Shown: positions 27,440-38,671, counted from the stretch's first letter. The stretch is DNA of 64,000 nucleotides from Pseudomonas vlassakiae (GCF_014269035.2 NZ_JABWRP020000003.1:369325-433324); one strand, 5' to 3'. Numbers and translations: made by a program. The notes: generated by a model from the sequence alone, not told the origin.

Positions 27440-28108
27440 TCATTGCTCCTGGTCGTGCTGGTTGACCCGCGCTTCCATGCGGTTCTGGAAGTGCGCGAGG
27501 ATGCTGCAGAGGACCCAGTAGATCACTGCAACGGCCAGGTACATGGTGAACACCTCGAAGGTGCGGGCGGTAATCAGCTGGGCCTGGCGGAACAGCTCGG
27601 GCACCTGGATGGTCGCGGCCAGCGCGGTGTCCTTGACCAGCGAGATGAAGCTGTTGCCCAGTGGTGGCAGCGCGGTGCGCAGTGCCTGGGGCAGGATCGC
27701 CCGGCGCATGGCCTGGGTACGGGTCATGCCGATGCTGGCCGCGGCTTCCCACTGGCCACGGTCGATCGAGGAGATCGCCGCCCGCAGGATTTCGCAAATG
27801 TAAGCCGCCATGTTCAGTGACAAGCCGATCAGCGAGGCCGGGATCGGGTCGAGCTCGATGCCGACCTGTGGCATGCCGAAGTAGATCACGAACAGCTGCA
27901 CCAGCAGCGGCGTGCCACGGAAAAACGACACGTAGATGCGTGCCAGCCAGTTCAGCGGCAAGATCTTCGACAGCCGCATCAGCGCCAGGGCAAAGCCCAG
28001 CACCAGGCCGAAGAACATGCCGCCCACACTGAGCAGCACCGTGTAACCCGCGCCCTTCAGCAGGAAGGGCGTGGAGTCGGCGACGAGTTGCAGGCTTTCA
28101 GCGATCAT
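27440..28108 (-). CDS. tcyL: Cystine/polar amino-acid ABC transporter permease
   Basis: A 222-residue His/Glu/Gln/Arg-family permease with about five membrane segments. It contains FFRGTPLLVQLFVIYFG and the EAA loop WEAAASIGMTRTQAMRRAIL, both typical of HisMQ/GlnP/TcyL proteins. Its start overlaps the stop of the binding-protein gene by four bases and its stop is one base from the ATPase start, so the three genes are a tight operon. Cystine specificity is inferred. Confidence 0.83.
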   Translation of the reverse strand: MIAESLQLVADSTPFLLKGAGYTVLLSVGGMFFGLVLGFALALMRLSKILPLNWLARIYVSFFRGTPLLVQLFVIYFGMPQVGIELDPIPASLIGLSLNMAAYICEILRAAISSIDRGQWEAAASIGMTRTQAMRRAILPQALRTALPPLGNSFISLVKDTALAATIQVPELFRQAQLITARTFEVFTMYLAVAVIYWVLCSILAHFQNRMEARVNQHDQEQ

Positions 28109-28899
28109 TTGGTGACATCGGCACCGAAGTATTTCTCGGACAGCTTGGCCAGCGTGCCGTCGGCCTTGAGTTTGTCGATGGCCTTGTTGATCGCCTCCAG
28201 CAGCTCAGGCTCGCCCTTGCGCAGCGCTACGCCGCTTTCCAGGCGCGAGAAGGCGTCGCCAGCCAGTTGGGTGTCCTTGGCCTTCTGGGCGTACTCAAGC
28301 GCTGCCAGGCGGTCGATCAGGATGGCGTCGATCCGGCCGTTGCGCAGGTCGGCGAACTTGCTCGGGTCGTCTTCATAGGTGCGCACGTCTGCCTTTGGCA
28401 CGTCCTGCTTCACCCATTGCTCGTAGTTGGTACCCAGGCCGACACCGACTTTCTTGCCGGCCAGGTCCTGCGCGCTCTTGATGTTCAGCTGCTCGGCCTT
28501 CTTCTTCAGGATCAGCGCCTGGATGCCGGAGATGGTGTAGGGCTCGGAGAAGTCGTATTTCTTCTTGCGCTCCTCGGAGATGGTCACCTGGTTGACCACC
28601 ACGTCCAGGCGTTTGGATTCCAGGGCGGCGAGGATGCCGTCCCACTTGGTCGGCTGAATCTTGGCCTTGACCCCCAGCTCCTTGGCCAGCAGCTCGGACA
28701 GCTCGACCTCGAAGCCGGTCAGCTTGCCGTTTTCATCCTGGAAGCTGAACGGTGGGTAGGTACCTTCGAGACCGACGTTGATCACGCCCTTGTCCTTGAT
28801 GGTCTTCAGTTGCTCGCCGGCGAAGGCATGGCTGAGCAGGCCGGCACCCAGCAGGATGGCCAGGCTGGCGTTGAGAAGCGGTTTGGCAAATTTCGACAT
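28105..28899 (-). CDS. tcyJ: Cystine-type periplasmic binding protein (TcyJ/FliY-like)
   Basis: A 264-residue family-3 solute-binding protein with a signal peptide (MSKFAKPLLNASLAILLGAG, cleavage near AFA-GEQ). The ligand-binding core shows GVINVGLEGTYPPFSFQDE and GFEVELSELLAKELG, matching the FliY/TcyJ cystine-binding group. It is first in a three-gene operon, divergent from the serine acetyltransferase gene, so uptake and synthesis of cysteine share one control region. Confidence 0.83.
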   Translation of the reverse strand: MSKFAKPLLNASLAILLGAGLLSHAFAGEQLKTIKDKGVINVGLEGTYPPFSFQDENGKLTGFEVELSELLAKELGVKAKIQPTKWDGILAALESKRLDVVVNQVTISEERKKKYDFSEPYTISGIQALILKKKAEQLNIKSAQDLAGKKVGVGLGTNYEQWVKQDVPKADVRTYEDDPSKFADLRNGRIDAILIDRLAALEYAQKAKDTQLAGDAFSRLESGVALRKGEPELLEAINKAIDKLKADGTLAKLSEKYFGADVTK

Positions 28900-29172
28900 G
28901 GCATGGCCCCGCGCTTGTTGTGGAAGTAGTGGGTGGCGACTATAGAGTTGGCTTTATAGGTCAGGAAATAATAAAAACTTATTTTGTTATATCTATTTTG
29001 ATCTGTGCCGGGTTTTGGCTGCTTTGAGGGTAGGCCAGGATGCTGCCACCGTCATCGCGGCTTATGCCTGACTTAGCGCAGGATGGAATAAAGCGTTGTT
29101 TTTTCCAAGAGGCGGATTGCCGTAGAGTGGTTTGCATAACGACAGATTGGCCACCCTGGGCAGGAGAACACC
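28900..29172. promoter_or_regulatory. Divergent control region, cystine transporter and serine acetyltransferase
   Basis: A 273-bp spacer, very AT-rich at 28940-29000 on the transporter side. Read leftward it includes CCTGACCTATAAAGCC, with a plausible TATAAA. On the right side CAGGAGA (29161-29167) is the ribosome site of the GTG-started acetyltransferase gene. Confidence 0.45.
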
Positions 29173-30105
29173 GTGAGCGAACAACCATCATCTGGGCACT
29201 GGCAACTGCACAGCATCGTCAGTGGCTTGCGCGGCGCCCGCGAACAATGGCGTAGCCGCAACGGCCGCAGCAGCGGCGAGCAGGGCGGGCGGGAGCTGCC
29301 GTCGCGCGAGGCCATGCGGCAGATTCTGGAACAGCTGTGCGGGGCGCTGTTCCCGATGCGTCTGGGCCCGGTCGACCTGCGCGAAGAGAGCGAGGATTTC
29401 TATGTTGGCCATACCCTCGACGCGGCGCTGACCGCGTTGCTGGCCCAGGCGCGGCTGGAACTGCGTTACGCCGCCCGCCAGAGCAAGACGGAGCTGGAGG
29501 GTGTCGATGCGCACGCCCTGCGTCTGATTCAGGACTTCGCGGCGGCCCTGCCGGGGCTGCGCGTGCTGCTCGATACCGATGTGCTGGCGGCGTATCACGG
29601 CGACCCGGCAGCGCGCAGTGTGGATGAGGTACTGCTGTGCTATCCGGGGATCCTGGCGATCATCCATCACCGTCTGGCTCACCACCTTTACCAGGCCGGT
29701 TTGCCGCTGCTGGCGCGGATCAGTTCGGAACTGGCGCATTCGGCCACCGGCATCGACATTCACCCCGGTGCGCAGATCGGCAAGAGCTTCTTCATCGACC
29801 ACGGTACCGGTGTGGTGATTGGCGAGACCGCGATCATTGGTGAGCGGGTGCGCATCTATCAGGCGGTAACCCTGGGCGCCAAGCGCTTCCCGAGCGATGA
29901 GTCGGGTACGCTGCACAAGGGCCTGGCGCGCCACCCGATCGTCGAGGACGACGTGGTGATCTATGCCGGGGCGACGATCCTGGGGCGGATTACCATCGGC
30001 AAGGGCTCGACCATTGGTGGCAATGTCTGGCTGACCCGTAGCGTGCCGGCCGAAAGCAACATCACCCAGGCCAACCTGCAGCTGGATTGCCAGGACAAGA
30101 ACTGA
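29173..30105 (+). CDS. epsC: Serine O-acetyltransferase, EpsC/CysE type
   Basis: A 310-residue enzyme that acetylates L-serine with acetyl-CoA to O-acetylserine, the sulfide acceptor in cysteine synthesis. The C-terminal half is a left-handed hexapeptide-repeat helix: GIDIHPGAQIGKSFFIDHGT has the catalytic His-Asp region, and IYAGATILGRITIGKGSTIG is further repeat. The N-terminal helical part is longer than in E. coli CysE, as in the EpsC form. It starts at GTG 29173 with CAGGAGA upstream. In this sulfur cluster it links scavenged sulfur to cysteine. Confidence 0.88.
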   Translation: MSEQPSSGHWQLHSIVSGLRGAREQWRSRNGRSSGEQGGRELPSREAMRQILEQLCGALFPMRLGPVDLREESEDFYVGHTLDAALTALLAQARLELRYAARQSKTELEGVDAHALRLIQDFAAALPGLRVLLDTDVLAAYHGDPAARSVDEVLLCYPGILAIIHHRLAHHLYQAGLPLLARISSELAHSATGIDIHPGAQIGKSFFIDHGTGVVIGETAIIGERVRIYQAVTLGAKRFPSDESGTLHKGLARHPIVEDDVVIYAGATILGRITIGKGSTIGGNVWLTRSVPAESNITQANLQLDCQDKN

Positions 30106-30112
30106 GTTACAA

Positions 30113-30132
30113 GGGGCGCCAATCGGCGCCCC
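30113..30132 (+). terminator. Hairpin after the serine acetyltransferase gene
   Basis: GGGGCGCC-AATC-GGCGCCCC, a perfect 8-bp stem eight bases after the stop. There is no T-run, so termination is only probable. Confidence 0.55.
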
Positions 30133-30163
30133 GGTTCGCTTTGAAAGCCGATCCATGTTTAAC

Positions 30164-30179
30164 TTGAACGCTTGTTCAA
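30164..30179. promoter_or_regulatory. BetI-like operator palindrome upstream of betT
   Basis: TTGAAC-GCTT-GTTCAA is a perfect inverted repeat about 100 bp before the betT start. It resembles the palindromic boxes bound by the choline-responsive repressor BetI upstream of bet genes. The repressor gene itself is not in this window. Confidence 0.55.
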
Positions 30180-30276
30180 TGAAAAACGCTGGTCCGCTGC
30201 CGGTGTTCAACAGGAGGATTCCTTTGCTGAACCCGTTCATTCCGAACCTCACGTCGATCGACGAGGTGCCTGTCTC

Positions 30277-32280
30277 ATGAGTGCACCGTCCCCATCCCTT
30301 GCCTCTGGCAAGATCCGCATGAACCCGCCGGTGTTCTACTTCGCGGCAACTTTCATTCTCCTCTTCGGGCTGGTGGTCATAGCCTTCCCGCAGGCGGCCG
30401 GCGAGTGGCTGCTGGCGGCGCAGAACTGGGCGGCCAACACGGTCGGCTGGTACTACATGCTGGCCATGACCCTGTACCTGGTGTTCGTGGTGGTCACCGC
30501 CTTGTCTGGCTACGGCAAGATCAAGCTCGGTGCCGACCATGACGAACCCGAGTTCAGTTACCTGTCCTGGGCCGGCATGCTGTTCGCCGCCGGTATCAGC
30601 ATCACGCTGTTCTTCTTCTGCGTATCCGAACCGCTGACCCACATGCTCAGCCCGCCCCAGGGCGAAGGCGGCACGGCCGAGGCCGGGCGCCAGGCGATGG
30701 AAATCCTGTTCCTGCACTGGGGCCTGCATGGCTGGGGCGTGTTCGCCTTCGTCGGCATGGCACTGGCCTACTTTGCCTACCGGCACAACCTGCCACTGGC
30801 GTTGCGTTCGGCCCTGTATCCGTTGATCGGCAAGCGCATCAACGGCCCGATCGGCTATGCCGTGGATGGGTTCGGCATCATCGCCACGGTATTCGGCCTG
30901 GGCGCCGACATGGGGTTTGGTGTGCTGCACCTGAACGCCGGCCTCGACTACCTGTTCGGCATCAGCCATAGCCAATGGGTGCAGGTGATCCTCATCGCGC
31001 TGATGATGGGCGCGGCAGTCGCGGTCGCCGTGGCGGGGGTGGAAAAGGGCGTGCGGGTGATGAGCGACATCAACCTGTTCCTGGCCTGCGCGCTGCTGCT
31101 GTTCGTGCTGTTCGCCGGGCCTACCCAGCACCTGTTCAATACCCTGATCCAGAACCTGGGCGATTACCTCGGCGCCTTGCCGCGCAAGAGCTTCGATGTG
31201 TATGCCTACGGTGAGCAACGTGACTGGCTGGGTGGCTGGACGGTGTTCTACTGGGCCTGGTGGATCGCCTGGGCACCGTTCGTGGGCTTGTTCATTGCGC
31301 GCATCTCGCGTGGCCGCACCATCCGTGAGTTCGTCTTCGGCGTGTTGCTGATTCCGCTGGGCTTTACCCTGGCGTGGATGTCGATCTTCGGCAACAGCGC
31401 GCTGGACCAGGTGATCAACCATGGCATGACCGCGCTCGGCCAGTCGGCGTTGGACAATCCGTCGATGAGCCTGTACCTGCTGCTGGAAAGCTACCCGTGG
31501 AGCAAGGTCGTCATCGCCGTGACGGTGTTCATCAGTTTCGTGTTCTTCGTCACCTCGGCCGACTCCGGCACGGTGGTGCTGTCGACCTTGTCCGCCAAGG
31601 GCGGCGGTGCCGACGAAGACGGGCCGAACTGGCTGCGCATCTTCTGGGGCGCGATGACGGCGCTGATCACCAGCGGCCTGCTGTTCGCCGGCAGCATCGA
31701 TTCGCTGAAGTCGGCAGTGGTGCTGACCTCGCTGCCGTTCTCGCTGATCTTGCTGTGCATGATGTGGGGGCTGCACAAGGCTTTCTACCTGGAGGGCCAG
31801 CGGCAGATCGCGCAGATGCACTCGCTGGCACCCTTCGCCCAGTCACGCCGTGGCCGCGGTGGCTGGCGCCAACGCCTGAGCCAGGCCGTGCACTTCCCGT
31901 CGCGGGACGAGGTGTATCGTTTCATGGACGACGTGGTGCGCCCGGCGATTGCCGATGTGCGTGAGGTATTCGAGCAGAAGGGCCTGGTGCTGGTGACCCA
32001 GGATGACCCGAGCCATGACAACGTCAGCCTGAAGGTAGGCCATGGCGAGGAGCAGCCGTTCATCTACCAGGTGCAGATGCGTGGCTACTTCACCCCGTCG
32101 TTCGCACTGGGTGGGCTGGGCACGCAGGAGTTGAAGAACCGCCGTTACTACCGGGCCGAAGTGCACCTGAGCGAAGGCAGCCAGAACTACGACCTGGTGG
32201 GCTACAGCAAGGAGCAGATCATCAACGACATCCTCGACCAGTACGAACGGCACATGCAGTTCCTGCATCTGGTCCGCTGA
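30277..32280 (+). CDS. betT: BCCT-family choline transporter BetT
   Basis: A 667-residue secondary transporter with 12 predicted membrane segments. The BCCT signature is near residues 320-350 (VFYWAWWIAWAPFVGLFIAR, then ISRGRTIREF). A cytoplasmic C-terminal tail of about 150 residues, as in osmotically regulated BetT proteins, follows the last segment. It imports choline, a source of the osmoprotectant glycine betaine and of carbon and nitrogen. The ATG at 30277 has GAGGTG upstream; the frame is open further upstream through the palindromic operator, which argues against an earlier start. Confidence 0.88.
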   Translation: MSAPSPSLASGKIRMNPPVFYFAATFILLFGLVVIAFPQAAGEWLLAAQNWAANTVGWYYMLAMTLYLVFVVVTALSGYGKIKLGADHDEPEFSYLSWAGMLFAAGISITLFFFCVSEPLTHMLSPPQGEGGTAEAGRQAMEILFLHWGLHGWGVFAFVGMALAYFAYRHNLPLALRSALYPLIGKRINGPIGYAVDGFGIIATVFGLGADMGFGVLHLNAGLDYLFGISHSQWVQVILIALMMGAAVAVAVAGVEKGVRVMSDINLFLACALLLFVLFAGPTQHLFNTLIQNLGDYLGALPRKSFDVYAYGEQRDWLGGWTVFYWAWWIAWAPFVGLFIARISRGRTIREFVFGVLLIPLGFTLAWMSIFGNSALDQVINHGMTALGQSALDNPSMSLYLLLESYPWSKVVIAVTVFISFVFFVTSADSGTVVLSTLSAKGGGADEDGPNWLRIFWGAMTALITSGLLFAGSIDSLKSAVVLTSLPFSLILLCMMWGLHKAFYLEGQRQIAQMHSLAPFAQSRRGRGGWRQRLSQAVHFPSRDEVYRFMDDVVRPAIADVREVFEQKGLVLVTQDDPSHDNVSLKVGHGEEQPFIYQVQMRGYFTPSFALGGLGTQELKNRRYYRAEVHLSEGSQNYDLVGYSKEQIINDILDQYERHMQFLHLVR

Positions 32281-32282
32281 TA

Positions 32283-32330
32283 CCTGTACCGGCCTCTTCG
32301 CGGGCGAGCCCGCGAAGAGGCCGGTACAGG
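32283..32330. repeat. Long perfect REP palindrome between betT and tauD
   Basis: Two 22-bp arms, starting CCTGTACCGGCCTCTTCGCG and ending GAGGCCGGTACAGG, flank CGAG with no mismatch. It lies in the 55-bp gap between convergent genes and probably also ends transcription from both sides. Confidence 0.85.
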
Positions 32331-32335
32331 AAGTC

Positions 32336-34054
<1,719 letters not shown>

Positions 34055-34058
<4 letters not shown>

Positions 34059-34843
34059 GCGCGCTCCTGCAGGCTTTGGCGTTGGGAGAACACGCGGGCC
34101 AGGACGTGCTCGCGGGTTTCGATGAAGCGTGGGTCGGACTTGATCGCCCGGGCCGACTCGCCAGCCGCGTAGCGCTGGCCGAAGTCCAGTTGCAGGCGCT
34201 CGACCACGCGGCCGGGGTTGGGCGCCAGCAATACCAGTTCGCTGGCCAGGAACACCGCTTCCTCGATGTCATGGGTGATCAGGAACACCGGTTTGGCGGT
34301 GCGCTGCCAGACTTGCAGCAGCAGTTCCTGCATCTGTTCGCGGGTAAAGGCGTCGAGGGCGCCGAACGGTTCGTCCATCAGCAGTACCCGCGGGTCGGCG
34401 GCCAGCGCCCGGGCCAGGCCCACACGCTGTTTCTGGCCACCGGACAGTTGCCAGATGCGCCGTTCGCCGAAGCCGTCGAGGTCGACCAACGCCAGCATCT
34501 CGCGGGCCTTGGCCTCACGCTGGGCGCGCGGCACTCCGGCCAGTTCCAGGCCGAAAGCGACGTTGCCCAGCACGTTCTGCCATGGCAGCAGGGCATCATC
34601 CTGGAACACCACGCCACGCTCGGCACCCGGGCCTTGCACGGGTACGCCGTCGAGGCTGATGCGCCCGCTGCTCGGGGTAACGAAGCCGGCGATCAGGTTG
34701 AGCAGCGAGGTCTTGCCACTGCCGGATGGCCCCAGGGCCACCAGCAGCTGGCGTGGCCCAAGGCTCAGGTTGATGTCGGCCAGCACCGGGGCGGTAGTGC
34801 CGGGGTACTGTGCGCTGATGCGCTCCAGTTCGAGCAAGGCCAT
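34055..34843 (-). CDS. tauB: Taurine ABC transporter ATP-binding protein TauB
   Basis: A 262-residue ABC ATPase with Walker [10 protein letters not shown], signature [10 protein letters not shown], Walker [14 protein letters not shown] and H-loop [11 protein letters not shown]. It energises taurine import. The gene lies 13 bp after tauA and overlaps tauC, in the standard tauABCD order. Confidence 0.92.
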
Positions 34844-34856
34844 GGCAGGCTCCGGA

Positions 34857-35828
34857 TCAGTTTGGAAGGAATTTGTCGCTGACGTACGGCGAATAGTCCG
34901 GCAACACGGCTTCGACTTTGCCTTGTTGCTTGAGGAAGGTGGCGGTATCGGTCAGCGCCTTGGTGGTCGGCGCGCCCAAGGCGCCGGCCTGGTCAGCGGC
35001 CAATGGGTAGACGTTGCCTTGCAGCAGCACCGGAATGTCGCTGGGCTTGGCACCGGACAGCTTGGCCAGCTTGTCGATGTTGCCTTTGTCGGCCAGCCAG
35101 GCTTTCGGGTCCTTGCGGTAGTCGGCGTAGGCGTCGAGGGTGACCTTGGCGAACGCCTTGACCACGTCAGGGTGCTTGTCGGCAAAGTCCTTGCGCACGA
35201 TCCACGCATCGAAGGTCGGTGCGCCTTTCTGGGCCAGTTCGCCCGAGGTGATCAGCACCTTGCCGTTTTCCTTGGCGACACCGAGTGCCGGGTCCCAGAC
35301 GTAGGTCGCGTCGATGTCGCCGCGCTTCCAGGCCGCGATGATCGCTGGTGGTGCCAGGTTGAGGATCTGCACCTTGGACGGGTCGATGTTCCAGCTTTTC
35401 AGCGCGGCCAGCAGGCTGTAGTGGCCGGTGGAGACGAACGGCACGGCGACTTTCTTGCCGATCAGGTCTTGTGGAGTCTTGATGCTGTCACGGGCGACCA
35501 GGGCCTCGCCGGCACCGATCTGGGTGGCGATGAGGAAAGTCTCGACTGGCAGTTTGCGGGTGGCGGCGGCAGCCAGAGGGCTGGAACCGAGGTAGCCGAT
35601 CTGCACGTCGCCGCTGGCCACGGCGGTGATCACGTCGGCGCCGTTATCGAACTTGCGCCAGTCGATGCTGGCCTTGCTGGCTTTTTCATAATTGCCATCG
35701 ACCTGGGCCACTTTGGCCGGGTCGACAGTGGTCTGGTAGGCAACGGTCAGGTCGGCGGCCTGGGCCAACCAGCTGGTGCTGGCGAGGGTCAGGGCGGCGA
35801 ACAGGCGCAGCGGAGCGTGCGGGATCAT
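34857..35828 (-). CDS. tauA: Taurine-binding periplasmic protein TauA
   Basis: A 323-residue periplasmic binding protein with a signal peptide ([20 protein letters not shown], cleavage near AQA-ADL). The mature start [19 protein letters not shown] is typical of TauA. It delivers taurine to TauBC. It is the first gene of the operon; the ATG at 35828 precedes the signal peptide directly. A TGATTTCTTAGAT motif shared with the ssu upstream region lies about 55 bp before it. Confidence 0.92.
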   Translation of the reverse strand: MIPHAPLRLFAALTLASTSWLAQAADLTVAYQTTVDPAKVAQVDGNYEKASKASIDWRKFDNGADVITAVASGDVQIGYLGSSPLAAAATRKLPVETFLIATQIGAGEALVARDSIKTPQDLIGKKVAVPFVSTGHYSLLAALKSWNIDPSKVQILNLAPPAIIAAWKRGDIDATYVWDPALGVAKENGKVLITSGELAQKGAPTFDAWIVRKDFADKHPDVVKAFAKVTLDAYADYRKDPKAWLADKGNIDKLAKLSGAKPSDIPVLLQGNVYPLAADQAGALGAPTTKALTDTATFLKQQGKVEAVLPDYSPYVSDKFLPN

Positions 35829-36329
35829 GGTGAACCTCTCGTCAGGCAATGCATGTAGTGGATGGCGAGAAGACTAGATGATCTAAGAAATCAAAAATAA
35901 ATAACTTTTTAGAATTAGCTTAGGAGCCAAATGCTTTAACGCTGGCCACAGCTGAGAAAGGGCGGCTGGCGAAACAGTGATCCGCTGCTAACCTCTTTTC
36001 CCTTCGTGAGGATGAGGAATCGGCTACTGGTCGGCAAACGTTTGCAAATAACCTAAAGGTATGATTGACATCGCCGATACAACTTTTCGCAGTAAAGGTT
36101 CCTAAGATATTCCTTAAAAATCTTACAAATTCATAAAACGGTCATTTTGGATTTATAGGATTGTCATTATCCTGTAGCGCAGGGGGCGTCTTAGACCAAA
36201 GTCGAGAAATGTTTAGAAACGATTGACTAAATGGTCACGCTTTGGGGCTAATCGCCCATCCACGGTTGAGCAGGGCAACAGATCCTGCCGCCAGAGATAC
36301 ACAAGAATTAGAACGTAGAGGAGCAAAAC
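35829..36329. promoter_or_regulatory. 501-bp AT-rich divergent spacer, tauA / porin
   Basis: This is the longest gene-free stretch of the window. Next to tauA, the minus strand reads TGATTTCTTAGAT (plus 35881-35893). On the porin side a candidate promoter is TTGACT (36223-36228), an 18-base spacer and GCTAAT (36247-36252), about 80 bp before the ATG. The middle (36035-36170) is AT-rich, with no convincing frame and no perfect palindrome that I could find. AGAGGAG precedes the porin start. Confidence 0.5.
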
Positions 36330-37682
36330 ATGTACAAGTCCAGCCTGGCTCTGGCCGTGGCAGTGGGGGTTTTCGCCCAAGCAGCAGGTGCCGCCGGTTT
36401 CGTTGAAGACAGCAAACTGTCGCTCAGCTCGCGCACCATGTACTTCAACAACGACAATCGTGTATCGCACGCTACTGGCACTGCCGAGCGTCCTGATCAG
36501 CGTGAGTCGGGTCAGGGCTTCAAGCTCGACTACATCTCGGGCTTCACTCCAGGCACCGTAGGCTTCGGTGTTGACGCTCAGGCGCTGTGGGGTATCCACC
36601 TGGATGGTGGCGAGGGTTACCACAAGACGGGTTTCTTCCCGGATGACGGTAAGGGCGCAGCTGCCCAGTGGGCTCGCTTCGGCGCTAACGCCAAGGCTCG
36701 TGTCTCCAAGACCGAAGTCCACTTCGGTAGCGCCCTGGCACCAAACCTGCCAATCCTGGTTTCCAACGACGGCCGTCTGCTGCCACAAACCTTCGAAGGC
36801 GGCACCATCCAGTCGAAGGAAATCGACAACCTGACCGTCAACGCCGGTCAGCTGACTCACGCCATGGGCCGTGCCTCGAGCAACCGTACTGGCTTGTCCG
36901 TCTCGGGTGCTACTGCTGACAGCAACAAGTTCCGCTTCGGCGGTCTGGACTACAAGCTCACTCCAGACCTGACCCTGCAGTACTACTACTCGAACCTGGA
37001 AGACTTCTACAAGCAGCACTTCCTGGGCGCGACCCACGTGTTCAAGATCGCTGACGACCAGTCGTTCAAGACCGACCTGCGCTACTTCGACAGCAGCAGC
37101 GACGGTAAGAACGGTAGTGGTGGTGGTTACAACTTCGACAACAACAAGGGTTATGCCAAGCACACCGGCGAGGTCGACAACAAGACTTGGTCCGCGATGT
37201 TCACCTATACTCTGGGTGGCCATGCGCTGATGGTCGGTCACCAGCGGGTTAGTGACGACGGCGGCTTCGTATGGTTGAACCAGGGCAGCGTGACAACCGA
37301 CAACGGTGACTCGGAAGGTGCCGGTGGCTCGAGCTTCTACCTGTTCACCGACAGCATGATCAACCAGTTTGCCCGTGCTGGCGAAAACACCACCTTCGGT
37401 CAGTATTCTTATGACTTCGCAGGGCTGGGTGTGCCAGGTCTGAAGGCATCGCTTGCCTACTTGCATGGCGACGATGTACGCAACAAGTCGGGCAACGGTA
37501 CCTACAGCGAATGGGAGCGTGACGCGCGTATCGACTACACCATTCAACAAGGCACCCTCAAAGGCCTGGGCTTCAGCCTGCGTCAAGGTGTTTACCGTGG
37601 TAAGAACGGCGACACCAGCGAGTACACCAAAGACACAGATCAGGCTCGCTTCATCGTGAACTACACTTACGCCTTCATGTAA
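36330..37682 (+). CDS. OprD-family outer-membrane porin
   Basis: A 450-residue porin with a signal peptide (MYKSSLALAVAVGVFAQAAG, cleavage near AGA-AGF). The mature protein begins FVEDSKLSLSSRTMYFNNDN, characteristic of the Pseudomonas OprD/OprE substrate-specific channel family, and ends with a terminal strand in RFIVNYTYAFM. It forms an 18-stranded barrel for passive uptake of small solutes. Between tau and lsfA/ssu it may admit sulfonates, but OprD relatives mostly take amino acids and organic acids, so the substrate is open. Codon choice looks less strictly GC-ending than in the neighbours, as in abundant porins. Confidence 0.86.
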   Translation: MYKSSLALAVAVGVFAQAAGAAGFVEDSKLSLSSRTMYFNNDNRVSHATGTAERPDQRESGQGFKLDYISGFTPGTVGFGVDAQALWGIHLDGGEGYHKTGFFPDDGKGAAAQWARFGANAKARVSKTEVHFGSALAPNLPILVSNDGRLLPQTFEGGTIQSKEIDNLTVNAGQLTHAMGRASSNRTGLSVSGATADSNKFRFGGLDYKLTPDLTLQYYYSNLEDFYKQHFLGATHVFKIADDQSFKTDLRYFDSSSDGKNGSGGGYNFDNNKGYAKHTGEVDNKTWSAMFTYTLGGHALMVGHQRVSDDGGFVWLNQGSVTTDNGDSEGAGGSSFYLFTDSMINQFARAGENTTFGQYSYDFAGLGVPGLKASLAYLHGDDVRNKSGNGTYSEWERDARIDYTIQQGTLKGLGFSLRQGVYRGKNGDTSEYTKDTDQARFIVNYTYAFM

Positions 37683-37701
37683 TTTAATCGCTTCATCGAA
37701 A

Positions 37702-37729
37702 GAGCCTCGCCTAGTGCGAGGCTTTTTTA
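37702..37729 (+). terminator. Rho-independent terminator after the porin gene
   Basis: GAGCCTCGCCTAGTGCGAGGCTTTTTT: an AGCCTCGC/GCGAGGCT stem with a short loop and six T. Confidence 0.93.
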
Positions 37730-37848
37730 TGTCCGCGCTTTCGTATGCTCAAAGGTTATAAATAAATCATTATTTATTCTTTTTATTTCTCATCGAATGC
37801 AGGCACATTGAACCCACACGCCAGAACACAGCACAGGAGCCGCACCCC

Positions 37849-38487
37849 ATGAGCCTCAAACTCGGCGACATCGCCCCGGACTTCGAGCAGGAATCCAGTG
37901 AAGGCAAGATCCGCTTCCACGAATGGCTGGGCAACAGCTGGGGTGTGCTGTTCTCCCACCCGGCGGACTTCACCCCGGTGTGCACCACCGAACTGGGCCT
38001 GACCGCCAAGCTCAAGGATGAATTCGCCAAGCGCGGCGTGAAGGCCATCGCCTTGTCGGTCGACCCGGTCGATTCGCACCATAAATGGATCGAGGATATC
38101 AACGAGACCCAGAACACCGTGGTCAACTTCCCGATCATCGCCGACGCCGACCGCAAGGTCTCCGACCTGTACGACCTAATCCACCCCAACGCCAGCGACA
38201 CCCTCACCGTGCGCTCGCTGTTCGTCATCGACCCGAACAAGAAGGTGCGCCTGACCATTACCTATCCGGCCAGTACCGGGCGCAACTTCAACGAGATCCT
38301 GCGGGTGATCGACTCGCTGCAGCTCACCGACAACCACAAGGTCGCCACACCAGGTAACTGGCAGGACGGCGACGAGGTGGTGATCGTGCCTTCACTGAAG
38401 GACGAAGACGAGATCAAGCAGCGCTTCCCGAAAGGGTATCGGGCGGTGAAACCGTATCTGCGGCTGACTCCGCAACCTAACCGTTGA
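37849..38487 (+). CDS. lsfA: Sulfate-starvation peroxiredoxin LsfA (1-Cys, Prx6 type)
   Basis: A 212-residue thiol peroxidase that reduces hydrogen peroxide and organic peroxides. The peroxidatic Cys45 lies in HPADFTPVCTTEL; the Prx6-type C-terminal extension is present (FPKGYRAVKPYLR). LsfA was named as a protein made by Pseudomonas under sulfate limitation, which fits its place just before ssu. The ATG at 37849 is preceded by CAGGAG. An AT-rich stretch at 37755-37795 upstream should hold its promoter. Confidence 0.92.
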   Translation: MSLKLGDIAPDFEQESSEGKIRFHEWLGNSWGVLFSHPADFTPVCTTELGLTAKLKDEFAKRGVKAIALSVDPVDSHHKWIEDINETQNTVVNFPIIADADRKVSDLYDLIHPNASDTLTVRSLFVIDPNKKVRLTITYPASTGRNFNEILRVIDSLQLTDNHKVATPGNWQDGDEVVIVPSLKDEDEIKQRFPKGYRAVKPYLRLTPQPNR

Positions 38488-38529
38488 TGAATTCCTCGTT
38501 GCATTGCTCTTAGCCATAGCAGGGATTTT

Positions 38530-38556
38530 CGGGCCGTTTCGACGGCCCTTTTTTTG
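38530..38556 (+). terminator. Rho-independent terminator after lsfA
   Basis: GGGCCGTTTCGACGGCCC followed by seven or more T; a strong stem-loop about 45 bp after the lsfA stop. Confidence 0.9.
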
Positions 38557-38576
38557 TCTTTGCCGTGGCATTTGTA

Positions 38577-38626
38577 GCGCCTGCGAGATTGAGCGCCGCG
38601 CGGGCGGCGCGCGATCTCGCAGGCGC
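38577..38626. repeat. REP-like palindrome between lsfA and ssuA
   Basis: Outer arms GCGCCTGCGAGAT and ATCTCGCAGGCGC enclose a GCGCCGCGCGGGCGGCGCGC core, close to the element at 19844-19890. Confidence 0.8.
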
Positions 38627-38671
38627 TGAAAACGTCACGACGTAAAGACAGAAAAAGAATAAACAAATGAA

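Noticed and set aside
29188..31821. Open minus-strand frame of about 877 codons opposite epsC and betT
   Set aside because: Both plus-strand genes are solid; the frame spans their spacer and gives a low-complexity His/Gln/Arg-rich translation typical of antisense GC-rich DNA.
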